Part shown: in pieces, positions 7,835-17,917 of the stretch | Position numbering within the stretch: the first letter of the stretch is position 1 | Layout: each line of letters starts with the position of its first letter | DNA from: Priapulus caudatus | Taxonomy: Eukaryota; Priapulida; Priapulimorpha; Priapulimorphida; Priapulidae | Reading direction: 5' to 3' | Assembly: GCF_000485595.1 (NCBI RefSeq) | Contig: NW_014577860.1 | Span: 1-24,718, forward strand | Length of the DNA stretch: 24,718 nt | Position numbers and translations under genes: made by a program | Notes under the pieces: generated by a model | Database searches by the model: none | What the model was told of the DNA's origin: nothing | What the model saw: the letters and a program-made list of their open reading frames with translations, nothing else

Positions 7835-10638
7835 ACGTTTGGTCGTTGGTGAAGAATACCGGACAGTAATTTCCTTCGACATGGCACTGTACGCGAGAAA
7901 GTTAGTGCAGTTACTGGATTCCAAGACTTGATCTGAAAGGAGCAGTTGTCCCCAGACTAGGTCAGCCTACATGCTGTGATGGCTGTGCTGAGAGTTTCTG
8001 GAAACGTCCATAGAAAACTCATGAATAGATGATGCGTGGATGAGGCTGACGTATACGGCTCTGCCACACCAGACAGATCCTCAAGTGCCACCACTACAAG
8101 AGAACTCGTCGTGCACACATCCACACTTATATGCTCTATATGAACTTGTCCTGAACAGTTTCTTCACAGAGAAGCCCAACCTTAAAGCCATTTTGCGTAG
8201 AACCAGCAGATAAGGTCCAGGAAGCATGAGCAAAATCAGCAGTTGACAGAAGCTCAAATCCAGAAAGCGTGACAAGGACAATGACGAATTACTACAACCC
8301 ATTCAACAGCTGAAAATGTGAGAAGCGCAGAAATCCTCAAATGCAATGTTCAACTTTTGATGAACTACATCCACCGGATTGAACCCATCTTGCACTTTGA
8401 TGAGGCATCCAGGAATTCCGATCTCGTTCTCACCTTCAAGCTGGGGAGGCACTAAGCAAGTTATGTCTTTCGCCATGGATCGAATAAAATACAAGCGCTT
8501 CTGGCCACGTTACATCGCAGACAATGCATGAGTGAGCGACAAGCCATCAGAAACCTGGCGGTGACTTCAATATCCGGAAAACTTAGTCTGTGACCCAAGA
8601 GTACGATTCCATTGTGGCTCGATTTTTTGATGCAGATCATGCATGTGAACAGCTCACAGGATGATAAAGATACATTCTGGATTAATTGACATTTCCCAAT
8701 TATGCCAACGCTCGACCAACGGTTTCTTCTTGGCACTCCTGAGATGTCCGTCTGTTCAGCTAATCTTAAATGGCCAATTCAATCTTGCCTGTAGACAAGC
8801 CACAAAGCATCATCATGTTCAACAAGTGCTGATGAGCGAAAGCGATGACAACGTTGATTCGCATGAAGGTGCCATACTGATCACGGGCAATCCCTTTGCT
8901 GCCTGGAACGGTGCACCAGCTCTATAACTTCATCACACTACATATATTCTCACAACGCAGAGTTGTCTTACAGCATCCTAGAATATCGACGACACTGCCC
9001 CGGCAGAACCCGGACGCGCCCGACATTGTATGTGGTTACGTTGAGCAACGCGATGAATGGAGAGTGTCATGCCGGTCTGGGCACAGTCAAAAGCAAAAAC
9101 AACAGGCTTAATGGCAGGAGAACAAGAAGCAACGGTAAGACGTGACCAGTCGGTAGGATCTGAAAGAAAACAAAGATCTGTACGGTCGTGTGGATGGCAC
9201 TAGCAGCATCAAGCGTTACAATCGATCAGAAACCTGCGATCTGGACACTACGAGTTCACTTGCTTACGCCCAGAGCACTGTTTGCACTCGACCGGAGTTC
9301 GATTCCTACCATGTTTACTGACACAGCTCAAAAGCTTATCATAGCTGACAAACTTTTGTAAACCACAGAAAACTCATGCTGATGCACAGAGCCAGCGAAT
9401 TCATCAGAACATGGCCTAATGATATTGCTGATACAGGAATGCCATCTTACATACACCATCTACGAAAGTTGTTGTGTGTGGATGGAATGGGTGCCTCCGT
9501 CCAGAAGATGGACAATGAAACCAGCGCACAATCACACTAGTCAAGATCTCGGTCAGCATTTTCAACGACCACCTTATGCTACATGAACAGGCAGGATCCG
9601 GACGTGATTTCCTTGTGTTGGACAATACAAGGCAGACCATTTTAAGCCAGAAACCAAAGAGAAAACTAACGACAAGGCTAAGGCCCTGTTCGCAATACCA
9701 GATGCAGATTGATACAAACCATTCAAACATATAGCAATGGGCACGCTTTCCTATACTCACGAATAGACGAAGCTTGATATAATCATATACTTGCTGACGG
9801 GCAACACTTTGGAATATAAGCGCCAACTCTCCTAGTTATCATCACGTCAGGCATCGGGCATACTAGCAGGCAACCAGAGCATGCACCAGTTTATGACCCG
9901 AAACAACACCGCATGGAAGCTGACACATTGATGGCCATTGGTATCAGGTATGGTGGCGGTAGGACCATCTGCGATGAGCGCTAAGAAGCAGACAAGACAA
10001 CAGCGTTACTTGCTATTCCATGCATTCACTGGGCGCAAGACAATTCGGTCGAGGTCTCAGGCAGTAGGTAAAACGAAATGGTTTTCAACACTCATCAAGG
10101 CTGTAAAGGACACGTCTCAAAGCCACTAATAAAACTACCAGAGGACGAATGTTTAATGCAGGAGGTGAAAGACATAATTGGCAGCTTTGTATGCTTGAGG
10201 CCGTACTGCCAAAAGGTATTCAGATTGCAAGTATCCCTGACCTCATATGGGCATCTGTTTTACAAACATCCGGCAGAAAGTAACAATGTTGCCTCCAAAC
10301 ACTGGTGCCCTTGAGGAGCATATCCGACACTGGCACGCTGTTGCGATAGCAGAGTAGAGTGTGGTGACATGGCCACCGTCATGTCTGCAACAGTCTGTTC
10401 GACCCACACAAAACATGGCTACCATCTAGGCGACAAAGGTCACATATACCTATCATCACCAAGTGTCTACCAGCACCACACAGTCATTGTAAAGCTATTG
10501 CTCAACTCAGAGGTGCTCAATGACTAGAAGCAAATGACTTAACTTGCACCGACCTTTGCTTGTGATGGAACGGACTGTGAAAACATGGCGGACTTGTATT
10601 GTCTGGCTATGACCACAGCAGGGACAGCTGAAGATTGA
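7835..10638 (+). pseudogene. large element-encoded protein with FEN1/PIN-like core and CXC tail, frameshifted
   Basis: The pieces appear in order: DMALYAR (7878-7898); the RLG-LH and EADVYGSATT region (intact in the copy at 15282-15420); WPRYIADN (8502-8525); RMIKIHSGLI (8658-8687); KDLYGRV (9172-9192); LRSGHYEFT (9234-9260) followed by LTPRALFA; VDGMGASVQKMDN (9478-9516); LVLDNTR (9612-9632); MEADTLM (9913-9933); FHAFTG (10016-10033) with VGKTKWF (10064-10084); LPEDECLMQEVKDII (10137-10181); an AESNN block; CTDLC (10545-10559) and CDGTDCEN (10561-10584); stop at 10636. From memory this matches a multicopy, mostly hypothetical protein family of marine invertebrates. The acidic motifs DGM, LD, EAD and the TG...GK segment resemble the FEN1/XPG-type nuclease order including a helix-3-turn-helix. 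The DxD motif expected after EADTLM is missing. At least ten frame changes break this copy. Confidence 0.6.
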
Positions 10639-10911
10639 CTCTCAAATGGCAATTCTGTAAACATTGTGTGTATGCTTACATACTGCCAGTGTATGTTGTT
10701 TGCTGTCTGGTTACTAGCTATAGAGTTGATGTCCTGTACTAAGATGATATGAATGATTTGACACATACTTGACGTTATTAGACTGCCTGTTAACAACATG
10801 TTATTTCATGTATTGCCACTTTCGCGAATTTATAAGACAGATTTGAGTTAAAATCTTTTGATATTTTTGTATTACTGTTCTCCATTAACAACTTTTTCAG
10901 ATACTTTCATT
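10639..10911. other. 3' untranslated/subterminal part of the element
   Basis: AT-rich non-coding stretch between the stop codon and the right TIR. No ORF or other motif is convincing. Confidence 0.4.
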
Positions 10912-11183
10912 GGATTTCCTTGTCCCTTGAAAACATACGGAATAACCATATTTTAAAAGTTTTTAAGGGTGAGTTAGACGGCAGAATAATACGGCCAATA
11001 TGTATTTATGGCGGCCATTTGACAAATCCAAACATTGCGGCGTGCCATACCGGTATCTCTCCGCAAATTGTACATTGTTTTTTCGAACTTGCCTACATGT
11101 TTATAACTTTTCCAAAAATGCATAGATTTGTATCATACATTAATCTGCAACGAACTTAATTTATTTGAATAGCTGAACCTGAC
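10912..11183 (-). repeat. right terminal inverted repeat of the 3.8 kb element
   Basis: Read on the minus strand it follows the left TIR block by block (7362-7607), with about 25 extra bases and scattered substitutions. The outermost 15 bases fit the left end of the second copy (14691) best. Confidence 0.85.
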
Positions 11184-11190
11184 TATTGTC

Positions 11191-11235
11191 ATGTATGTAT
11201 GTATGTATGTATGTATGTATGTCTATGTATGTAGT
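11191..11235. repeat. (TATG)n right flank of the element
   Basis: About 10 TATG units immediately after the right end, matching the array on the left side of the element. This supports insertion into one continuous TATG array. Confidence 0.95.
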
Positions 11236-11640
11236 ATGTATGATATGTGGCGTGTGCAGTGGTGTGGCATATGTGTTGTCATCATGGCCAGCGCATGTTG
11301 CGTTGGTGCGTGCGTGGCCAGTGCTGAGTGTAGTGTGTGTATGTGCGCGTGTGAGGCGTGCGTACGTGTTTTCTATGCGTGATTAGTATGAGCGTGTGTG
11401 AGCGTGTGTACGTGTGTGCACGCGTTCACGCGTGTACATGCATGTAAGTGTGTGTGGTGTGCTGTGTGGTGATGTGTGTGTGCTGTGGCGCTGTGCTGTG
11501 TGATGTGTGTGTGTGTGCAGCGCGCGCTCGTTGTGTTGCTGTGTGTGTGAGTGTGAGCGTCTTTTGTGAATGTGTGTGGCCCGTAAGTGTCGTGTGTGTC
11601 GCGTGTATGTGCGTGCGTGAGCGTGTATGCCACCGTTCTC
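11236..11640. repeat. degenerate GT-rich low-complexity block
   Basis: GTGTGT, GTGCGT and TGTGAGCG mixtures without a fixed period. Frames across it are Val-Cys/Thr-His repeat translations. Confidence 0.85.
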
Positions 11641-11671
11641 GCTCACTTCAAATTCGTATCCCGTAGCAGGA

Positions 11672-11672
<1 letters not shown>

Positions 11673-11716
<44 letters not shown>
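11673..11716. repeat. (AC)n microsatellite
   Basis: About 22 uninterrupted AC units, opposite in strand sense to the GT-rich block just before it. Confidence 0.97.
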
Positions 11717-11718
<2 letters not shown>

Positions 11719-12097
11719 CGCCAGCCTGGCGCGCGCTGCGCGTACGTCTTGCGCTTACATACGCTTACACGTCAGGCTCCCGCGGCCGCAGAGAACAATC
11801 TCCCCGCACGTCCTTTCATCACGGAGCAAGACACTTTGACGATCGAACTCTCACGTAACTACACCGGCAGTACGGACGTACGCGTTCCCATGTTTGCCAT
11901 CGCTCGCTCGATCACGGCGATTAGTCCCGCGCGTAACCTCTATATCCCGTCGCTGTGAGGCACGTGCACTCGTGTCTAACGCTACACATCGACTGCCCGG
12001 CCGCCTGCCTGCCCGGCGCTGACGCGCGTAGCTTCTCATTGGATCGCATCTGCAATGATCGATACATACACCCATGCACCTAGTGGTGAGCCTGCGT
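11717..12097. other. CpG-rich block, no gene recognised
   Basis: Markedly CpG-dense (ggcgcgcgctgcgcgtacg, cccgcggccgc, gacgcgcgtagc). It could be a promoter-type CpG island or unmethylated exon-flanking DNA. A frame at 11587-11958 crosses the AC array and resembles no family. No TATA box or splice structure could be assigned. Confidence 0.35.
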
Positions 12098-13452
12098 CCT
12101 GCAGCAGCAGCGCGCCGCGGGGGCGAGTAACAGCCGGTCAGCATAGTTAGCAGCAGCAGTAGCAGTAGCGCAGTAGGCAGCACTGAGCAGCAACAGCAGG
12201 TGCGCCGTCATGGTCAGAGCAGGCAGCAGACAAGAGCAGCAGTAGCGAGCAAGCAGCAGCAGGTCAGCAGTAGCAGCAGGCAGCCAGTCAGCAGCAGCAG
12301 CAGTAGCAGTAGCCAGTAGCTAGCAGTAGAAGAGCAGCAGGCAGCTAGCAGCAGCAGTAGCAGAGTAGGCAGTTAGCAGTAGCCTAGGCAGGGCAGTAGC
12401 AAGTAGCGCAGCGCAGCAGCAGCGAGCAGTCGCAGCAGAAGCTACAGCCGCAGCGCAGCAGTAGCAGTAGCAGGTAGAAGTAGCATGTAGCAGTAGCAGT
12501 GCCTAGTAGCAGTAGCGTGCACAGAAGCAGGTGTAAGTAGCAGCAGCCAGCAGCAGCAGCAGCAGCTGAGTGTAGCAAGCCAGCAGCAGTAGATAGCCAG
12601 CAGCAACAGTTAGCAGCAGCAGTAGATAGCAGGTAGCAGTAGCCAGTAGTAGGCAGCCGTATCAAGCAGCGAGTATGCAGCCGATGCTAGCAGCAGTTGC
12701 GCGCGTAGCAGTAGCAAGTGGCAAGTAGCGAGTAGCAGTTAGCAGTAGTAGTAGTAGCAGCAGCCGTCAGCAGTAGCACCCGGCAAGTAGCAGTAGCGAG
12801 TAGCGCAGTAGCAGTAGCGTAGGAGAGCAGTCAGCAGTAGCAGTAGTTCAGTTAGCAGTAAGCGAGTAGCAGCAGCAGTAGCAGTCGCGGTAGCAGTAGC
12901 ATAGTACGAGCAGTAGGCAGTGCAGCAGCAGGTCGCGGTCGTAGGCAGTAGCAAGTAGCAGGTCAGCAGTAGCAGTACCAGTAGTAGTAGTATTAGTAGC
13001 GCGTTAGCAGTAGCCAGCAGCAGGCAGTAGCATGTAGCACGGTAACGTAGCAGCAGCAGTAGCAGCAGCAGTACGAGTAGCTCAGTGCCGTAGCAGTAGC
13101 AGTAGGTAGTAGTGTATTAGTAGCCGCTAGCAGCAGATAGCAGCAGCCAGGTATTGCAGTAGCCAGTAGCCAGTAGCAGTACGCAGTAGCAGTAAGCCAG
13201 TAGTAAGTTGTTTAGTTAGCCGTAGCCAGTAGTCAGCGAGCGCCCAGCAGAGCCAGTAGCAGGCGTAGCAGGCTGGAGCAGTAGCATGAGCAGTAACGTA
13301 GGCAGCAGCAGTAGCAGCAGCGCAGTAGCAGTACAGTATGTAGCAGTTAGCCGTAGTAGTAGTAGTAGTAGTAGTAGTAGTGTAGTAGTAGTAAGGTAGT
13401 AGTAGTAGCCGTCTTAAAGCAGCTAGCAGCAGCGCGTAGCAAGCAGCCATGT
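12098..13452. repeat. long (CAG/TAG)n degenerate trinucleotide array
   Basis: About 1.35 kb built of CAG and TAG triplets on the plus strand, with frequent one-base slips, CCAG and GCGAG variants and a (TAG)n stretch at 13352-13410. Its complement sense, CTG/CTA, appears at 17918-19345. Confidence 0.95.
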
Positions 13453-13477
13453 NNNNNNNNNNNNNNNNNNNNNNNNN
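13453..13477. other. assembly gap (25 N)
   Basis: Run of N of nominal size between the CAG/TAG array and a TATG array. Order, distance and orientation across it are not proven by sequence. Confidence 0.99.
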
Positions 13478-13770
13478 ATGTATTGTATGTATGTATGTAT
13501 GTATGTATGTATATGTATGATGTATGTATGTATGTATGTATGTATGTATGTATGTATGTATGTATGTATGTATGTATGTATCTATGTATGTATGTATGTA
13601 TGTATGTATGTATGTATGTATGTATGTATGTATGTATGTATGTATGTATGTAGTATGTATGTATGTATGTATGTATGTATGTATGTATGTATGTATGTAT
13701 GTATTGTATGTATGTATGTATGTATGTATGTATGTATGTATGTATGTATGTATGTATGTATGTATGTATG

Positions 13771-13801
<31 letters not shown>

Positions 13802-14688
13802 TGTATGTATGTATGTATGTATGTATGTATGTATGTATGTATGTATGTATGTATGTATGTATGTATGTATGTATGTATGTATGTATGTATGTATGTATGT
13901 ATGTATGTATGTATGTATGTATGTAGTATGTATGTATGTATGTATGTATGTATGTATTGTATGTATGTATGTATGTATGTATGTATGTATGTATTATGTA
14001 TGTATGTATGTATGTATATGTATTGTATGTTGTATGTATGTATGTATGTATGTATGTATGTATGTATGTATGTATGTATGTATGTGTATGTATGTATGTA
14101 TGTATGTTATGTGTATTATGTATGTATGTATGTATGTATGTATGGTATGTATGTATGTATGTATGTATGATGTATGTATGTATGTATGTATGTATGTATG
14201 TATGTATGTATGTATGTATGTATGTATGTATGTATGTATGTATGTATGTATGTATGTATGTATGTATGTATGTATGTATGTATGTTATGTATGTATGTAT
14301 GTATGTATGTATGTATGTATGATGGTATGTATGTATGTATGTATGTATGTTATGTATGTATGTGTATGTATGTATGTATGTATGTATGTATGTATGTATG
14401 TATGTATGTATGTATGTATGTATGTATGTATGTATGTATGTATGTTATGTATGTATGTATGTATGTATTATGTATGTAGTATGTATGTATAGTAGTAGTA
14501 TTACGTATGTACGTATGTATGTATGTATGTATGGTATGTATGTATGTATGTATGTATGTATGTATGTATGTGATGTATGCTATGTATGTTGTATGTGTTT
14601 GTATGTATGTATGTATGTATGTATGTATGTATGTATGTATGTATGTATGTATGTATGCTACGTAATGTATGTATGTATGGATGTATAG
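13478..14688. repeat. second long (TATG)n array
   Basis: About 1.2 kb of TATG repeats with slips like those in the 6.0-7.36 kb array. It leads directly into a second copy of the TIR element in the same orientation as the first. Confidence 0.98.
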
Positions 14689-14690
14689 TA

Positions 14691-15836
14691 GTCAGGTTCA
14701 CTATGTTTTTTCGTTCAGAATTATGGTAGATTAGCAAACTGATACATTTTTGGAAAGGTCATAGGCATGTGGATCCGGAAAAAACAATGTTTACATTTGC
14801 GGGGATACCGGTATGCCGCCATTTTGGATTTTTAAAAATGGCCGCCATAAATACATATTTAGCCGTATTTCTGCCTCTAATCACCCTAAAAACTTTTTAA
14901 AATATGCTAATCCTATGTTTTCAGGACAAGGAATCTATTGGCTCCATAACCAGACTTCTAACTGTAAACACTTGTATGTTTTAGCGAAATATTGTCATTA
15001 AAACAAACAAAAATCCATAGTATATAGCACATATTAACCCTTTCACTGCGGGGTCTCGGCCGTGGCCGGGACATCGTGCATGACTTAATATAGCTGCTGC
15101 AGAAGTTCCACATGAGCTGGCCCTACCATGCTGACTGTTCATTCTGCAAGCATCCGAATTGAAGACGTTTGGTCGTTGGTGAAGAATACGGACGAGTAAT
15201 TTCCTTCGACATGGCACTGTACGCAGAAAGTAGTGCAGTTACTGGATTCAAGACTTGATCTGAAAGCGAGCAGTTGTCCCCAGACTAGGTCAGCTACATG
15301 CTGTGATGGCTGTGCTGAGAGTTCTGGAAACGTCCATAGAAAACTCATGAATAGATGATGCGTGATTGAGGCTGACGTATACGGCTCTGCCACAACCAGA
15401 CAGATCCTCAAGTGCACCCACTACAAGAGAACTCGTCGTTGCACACATCCACACTTATATGCTCTATATGAACTTGTCCTGAACAGTTTCTTCACAGAGA
15501 AGCCCAACCTTAAAGCCATTTGCGTAGAACCAGCAGATAAGGTCCAGGAAGCTGAGCAAAATCAGCAGTTGACAGAAGCCTCAAATCCAGAAAGCGCTGA
15601 CAAGGACAATGACGATCTACTACAACCCATTCAACAGCTGAAAATGTGAGAAGCGCAGAAATCCTCAAATGCAATGTTCAACTTTTGATGAACTACATCC
15701 ACCGCGATTGAACCCATCTTGCACTTTGATGAGGCATCCAGGAATTCCGATCTCGTTCTCCACCTTCAAGCTGGGAGGCACTAAGCAAGTTATTCTTCGC
15801 CATGGATCGAATAAAATACAGCGCTTCTGGCCACGT
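14691..15836 (+). mobile_element. truncated second copy of the TIR element
   Basis: Near identical to 7362-8510 and differing mainly by one-base indels. It starts at the same terminal base after TA and includes the whole left TIR and the first ~870 bp behind it. It stops at ggccacgt, where a CAG array follows, so the distal 2.7 kb is missing. Its preserved frames are longer than those in copy 1. Confidence 0.92.
15185..15649 (+). pseudogene. 5' fragment of the element protein (better-preserved copy)
   Basis: RLGQLHAV is readable at 15282-15305, then from about 15362 one open frame: IEADVYGSATTRQILKCTHY and LYALYELVLNSFFTEKPNL, an acidic Glu/Gln-rich spacer (EAEQNQQLTEASNPES, DKDNDD) and a TGA at 15647-15649. 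The same frame is broken in copy 1 by single-base indels around 8065, 8194 and 8228. The stop may itself be a frame error, because family-like sequence continues as QRFWPR near 15820. There is no promoter or start that I can fix. Confidence 0.55.
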
Positions 15837-15847
15837 ATTTCGCTCTG

Positions 15848-15851
15848 TAGT

Positions 15852-15882
<31 letters not shown>

Positions 15883-15895
15883 GTAGCAGCGGGTA
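15848..15895. repeat. (CAG)n trinucleotide array
   Basis: About 11 AGC/CAG triplets plus variants, exactly at the truncation point of the second element copy. Confidence 0.95.
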
Positions 15896-15984
15896 TAACT
15901 GTAAGGGAGCCGCAATAATCCTCCTATACGTCGCATGGCGGAGAAGGGCATCATTAGGCCCTACAGTGTGTGGTAACTCTATGT

Positions 15985-15998
15985 GTGTCTGTCAGTAT

Positions 15999-16029
<31 letters not shown>

Positions 16030-16105
16030 CGTCTGTCTGTCTGTCTGTCTGTATGTATGTATGTCTGTCTGCCTGTCTGCCTGCCTCTTAGTTTGTCTGT
16101 TCGTG

Positions 16106-16158
<53 letters not shown>

Positions 16159-16235
16159 GCCTGTCTGCCTGTGTGTTTGTCTGTCTGTCTGCCTGTCTGC
16201 CTGTGTGTTTGTGTGTCTGTCTGCGTGGCTGCGTG
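15985..16235. repeat. (TCTG/TCCG)n tetranucleotide array
   Basis: TCTG units with TCCG and TATG variants and, late in the array, GCCTGTCTGCCTGTGTGTTT higher-order units. Confidence 0.95.
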
Positions 16236-16244
16236 ACTGTGTCT

Positions 16245-16387
16245 GTATCTAATCTCTCTCTCATATCTCCTCCCCCTCTCTCTGTCTGTCGGGTCGAGGT
16301 GAGGTGGGCTGTGGTGTTTTTATTGGGTAAGGGAAGGTGAGGAGGGGGAAGTGAAGTGAGGAGAGATGATGTGAGATGCGGTGACAT
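16245..16387. other. CT-rich then purine-rich spacer
   Basis: Low-complexity CT tract followed by GA/GT-rich sequence leading into the pentamer array. No gene seen. Confidence 0.5.
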
Positions 16388-16582
16388 GAGGTGAGGTGGT
16401 GTGAGGTGAGGTGAGGTGAGGTGAGGTGAGGTGAGGTGAGGTGAGGTGAGGTGAGGTGAGGTGAAGTAAGGTGAGGTGAGGTGAGGTGAGGTGAGGTGAG
16501 GTGAGGTGAGGTGAGGTGAGGTGAGGTGAGGTGAGGTGAGGTGAGGTGAGGTGAGGTGAGGTGAGGTGAGGTCAGGTCAGGT
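16388..16582. repeat. (AGGTG)n pentanucleotide array
   Basis: About 38 GGTGA pentamers, nearly perfect. The one visible internal variant is gaagtaag near 16463. The minus strand reads as Thr-Ser-Pro-His-Leu repeats. Confidence 0.97.
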
Positions 16583-16599
16583 GGTGTGAAGTGAGTTGA

Positions 16600-17109
16600 G
16601 GTAAGATGAAGTCCGCGCATAGTTTAGTATCCCCGCGGCGTTGGCGTACAGCAGAAAAAAACAGAGTAGCTTCGTTTAAAAGGGTAGAGAGTGAGATGAG
16701 AATGAGGAAACGATCGGGTGTAGTCTTGGTAAGCAGCATGCCCGCGTACTCTTCCTTGAATGGGACCAATAGTAGTTTGAGAATGAGCGGAGAACCGCCT
16801 GTGGTGTAGTGCCCTATACTATACGTTACCACTCAATGTATAGCGAGTAGGGCTAGATATCTAGCTGCCTTTGAATGGCGGGCAGAGGGGGAGGCGAGGA
16901 TGATGAGCTGCATGCGTGTGTTATAACCTCTATGCTCGATGTGTAACGAGCAGGGCTGATTATGCGGAAAATTGAGGCAGAAGGAATTACGAAAGAAGCG
17001 GACAGGCACCGAATGCACTGATCATCAGTGAATTGAGTCGGCGACCAGAGCGCATTAGCGAACAGATTACGTTCGAGGCTTACGCTACCCACTGTAATCA
17101 CACTAGCAC
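16600..17109. other. unassigned non-repetitive interval
   Basis: One of the few complex stretches in the window. On the minus strand, 16600-16810 has an open frame with ordinary composition (LILKLLLVPFKEEYAGMLL) ending near a GTA-rich edge. It could be a host exon, but no family was recognised. A diverged direct repeat CTCRATGTRTARCGAGYAGG lies at about 16833 and 16934. Confidence 0.3.
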
Positions 17110-17113
17110 GCTC

Positions 17114-17189
<76 letters not shown>

Positions 17190-17193
17190 CTCT
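17110..17193. repeat. (CT)n microsatellite
   Basis: About 40 CT units with two CCCT/CCT slips. Confidence 0.96.
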
Positions 17194-17248
17194 ATATTAT
17201 ATAATATATATATCAGTATATATATATATATATATATAGTAATATATC
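17194..17248. repeat. (TA)n tract
   Basis: TA-rich dinucleotides directly after the CT array, mirroring the TA-GA junction at 2994-3015 on the opposite strand sense. Confidence 0.85.
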
Positions 17249-17555
17249 CCCTTTCTCTCTATCAGGTTATTCTGGTCACGAGCAATGCTCTCTGTAAAGA
17301 AATCCGACGCCCGATTTATTTCATGCGCGCTGCGCGTATAACATGATCTATCAATCTTCATCATGCATCTACATCGTCATCGATGCATCAATCATCATGC
17401 AAATGCTGCTCTTTTCTCAACGTCGTCGTCCGTCGTCCCGTTCGTAGTCCGTCGTCATCATCAATATTATTTTTGGTTAGCCGCACGTCATCGTGTGTAA
17501 ATACGAAGATTGGCGCGCGCGCCGGATCTGTAAACGTATTTTCTCCGTCTCTCTT
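17249..17555. other. unassigned sequence rich in TCATC motifs
   Basis: Contains repeated TCATCATGCATC and CGTCGTC motifs (17355-17460) and an alternating gcgcgcgcgcc at 17513. No coding family recognised. Confidence 0.35.
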
Positions 17556-17890
17556 TCCCTCTCTTTGTTTCCTCCGCTCTCTCATCTCTGTCTATCTTAT
17601 CTCTCTATCTCTTTTGCTCTCTCGCTCTCTCTTTCGCTTTCTTTCTTTGTCTTTGTCGTTCTCTTTCTCACCGCTCTCCATCTGCTTCTTCTCGCCTGTC
17701 TCTTAACGAACCCGTCTATTCTCTTACCGCAGCGCTTTTCTTTTTTTCATCCTCGGCTCCCCCCCCCTCTCTCTCTCCTCTTTTGCTTTCACGCTCTCCC
17801 TTTCTCTCGCGCTCTCTCTGACTCTCTTTCCCACTCTCTAACCCTCCCTACCGCTCTCTCTCTCACTCTCGCTCTCTCTCTTTCTTTCGC
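17556..17890. repeat. CT-rich (homopyrimidine) low-complexity block
   Basis: Strand-asymmetric CT sequence with CTCTTT, CGCTCTCT and a C8 run. Long frames are Ser/Leu/Phe repeat translations. Confidence 0.85.
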
Positions 17891-17917
17891 TATTCCCGCC
17901 GAACAAACGGACCTTGA

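Larger units (their letters stand above)
7362..11183 (+). mobile_element. complete ~3.8 kb TIR element with nuclease-like gene
   Basis: The ends are inverted: GTCAG(G)TTCA-CTAT at the left and the complement ATAG-TGAACCTGAC at the right, each next to TA (7360-7361 and 11184-11185), a probable TA target duplication. Inside, about 250 bp at each end match in inverted orientation at roughly 75-80% by eye. The interior holds one broken gene in the same left-to-right direction. TATG repeats flank both sides, so insertion into a pre-existing TATG array is the simplest reading. A second, truncated copy starts at 14691. I could see no DDE-type transposase, RNase H-like fold signature or reverse transcriptase. 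Confidence 0.78.

Noticed and set aside
7362-11183. Reading the element as a virus-derived insert
   Set aside because: No capsid, polymerase or integrase motifs were seen. The inverted termini next to TA and the nuclease-like protein fit a transposon better.
11587-11958. 123-codon frame across an AC array and the CpG-rich block
   Set aside because: Half of it is AC-repeat translation and the rest shows no family resemblance. Splice sites cannot be defined.
12098-13452. CRISPR-like or satellite repeat with fixed unit
   Set aside because: There are no constant repeats with unique spacers, only slipping triplets; the organism is clearly eukaryotic.
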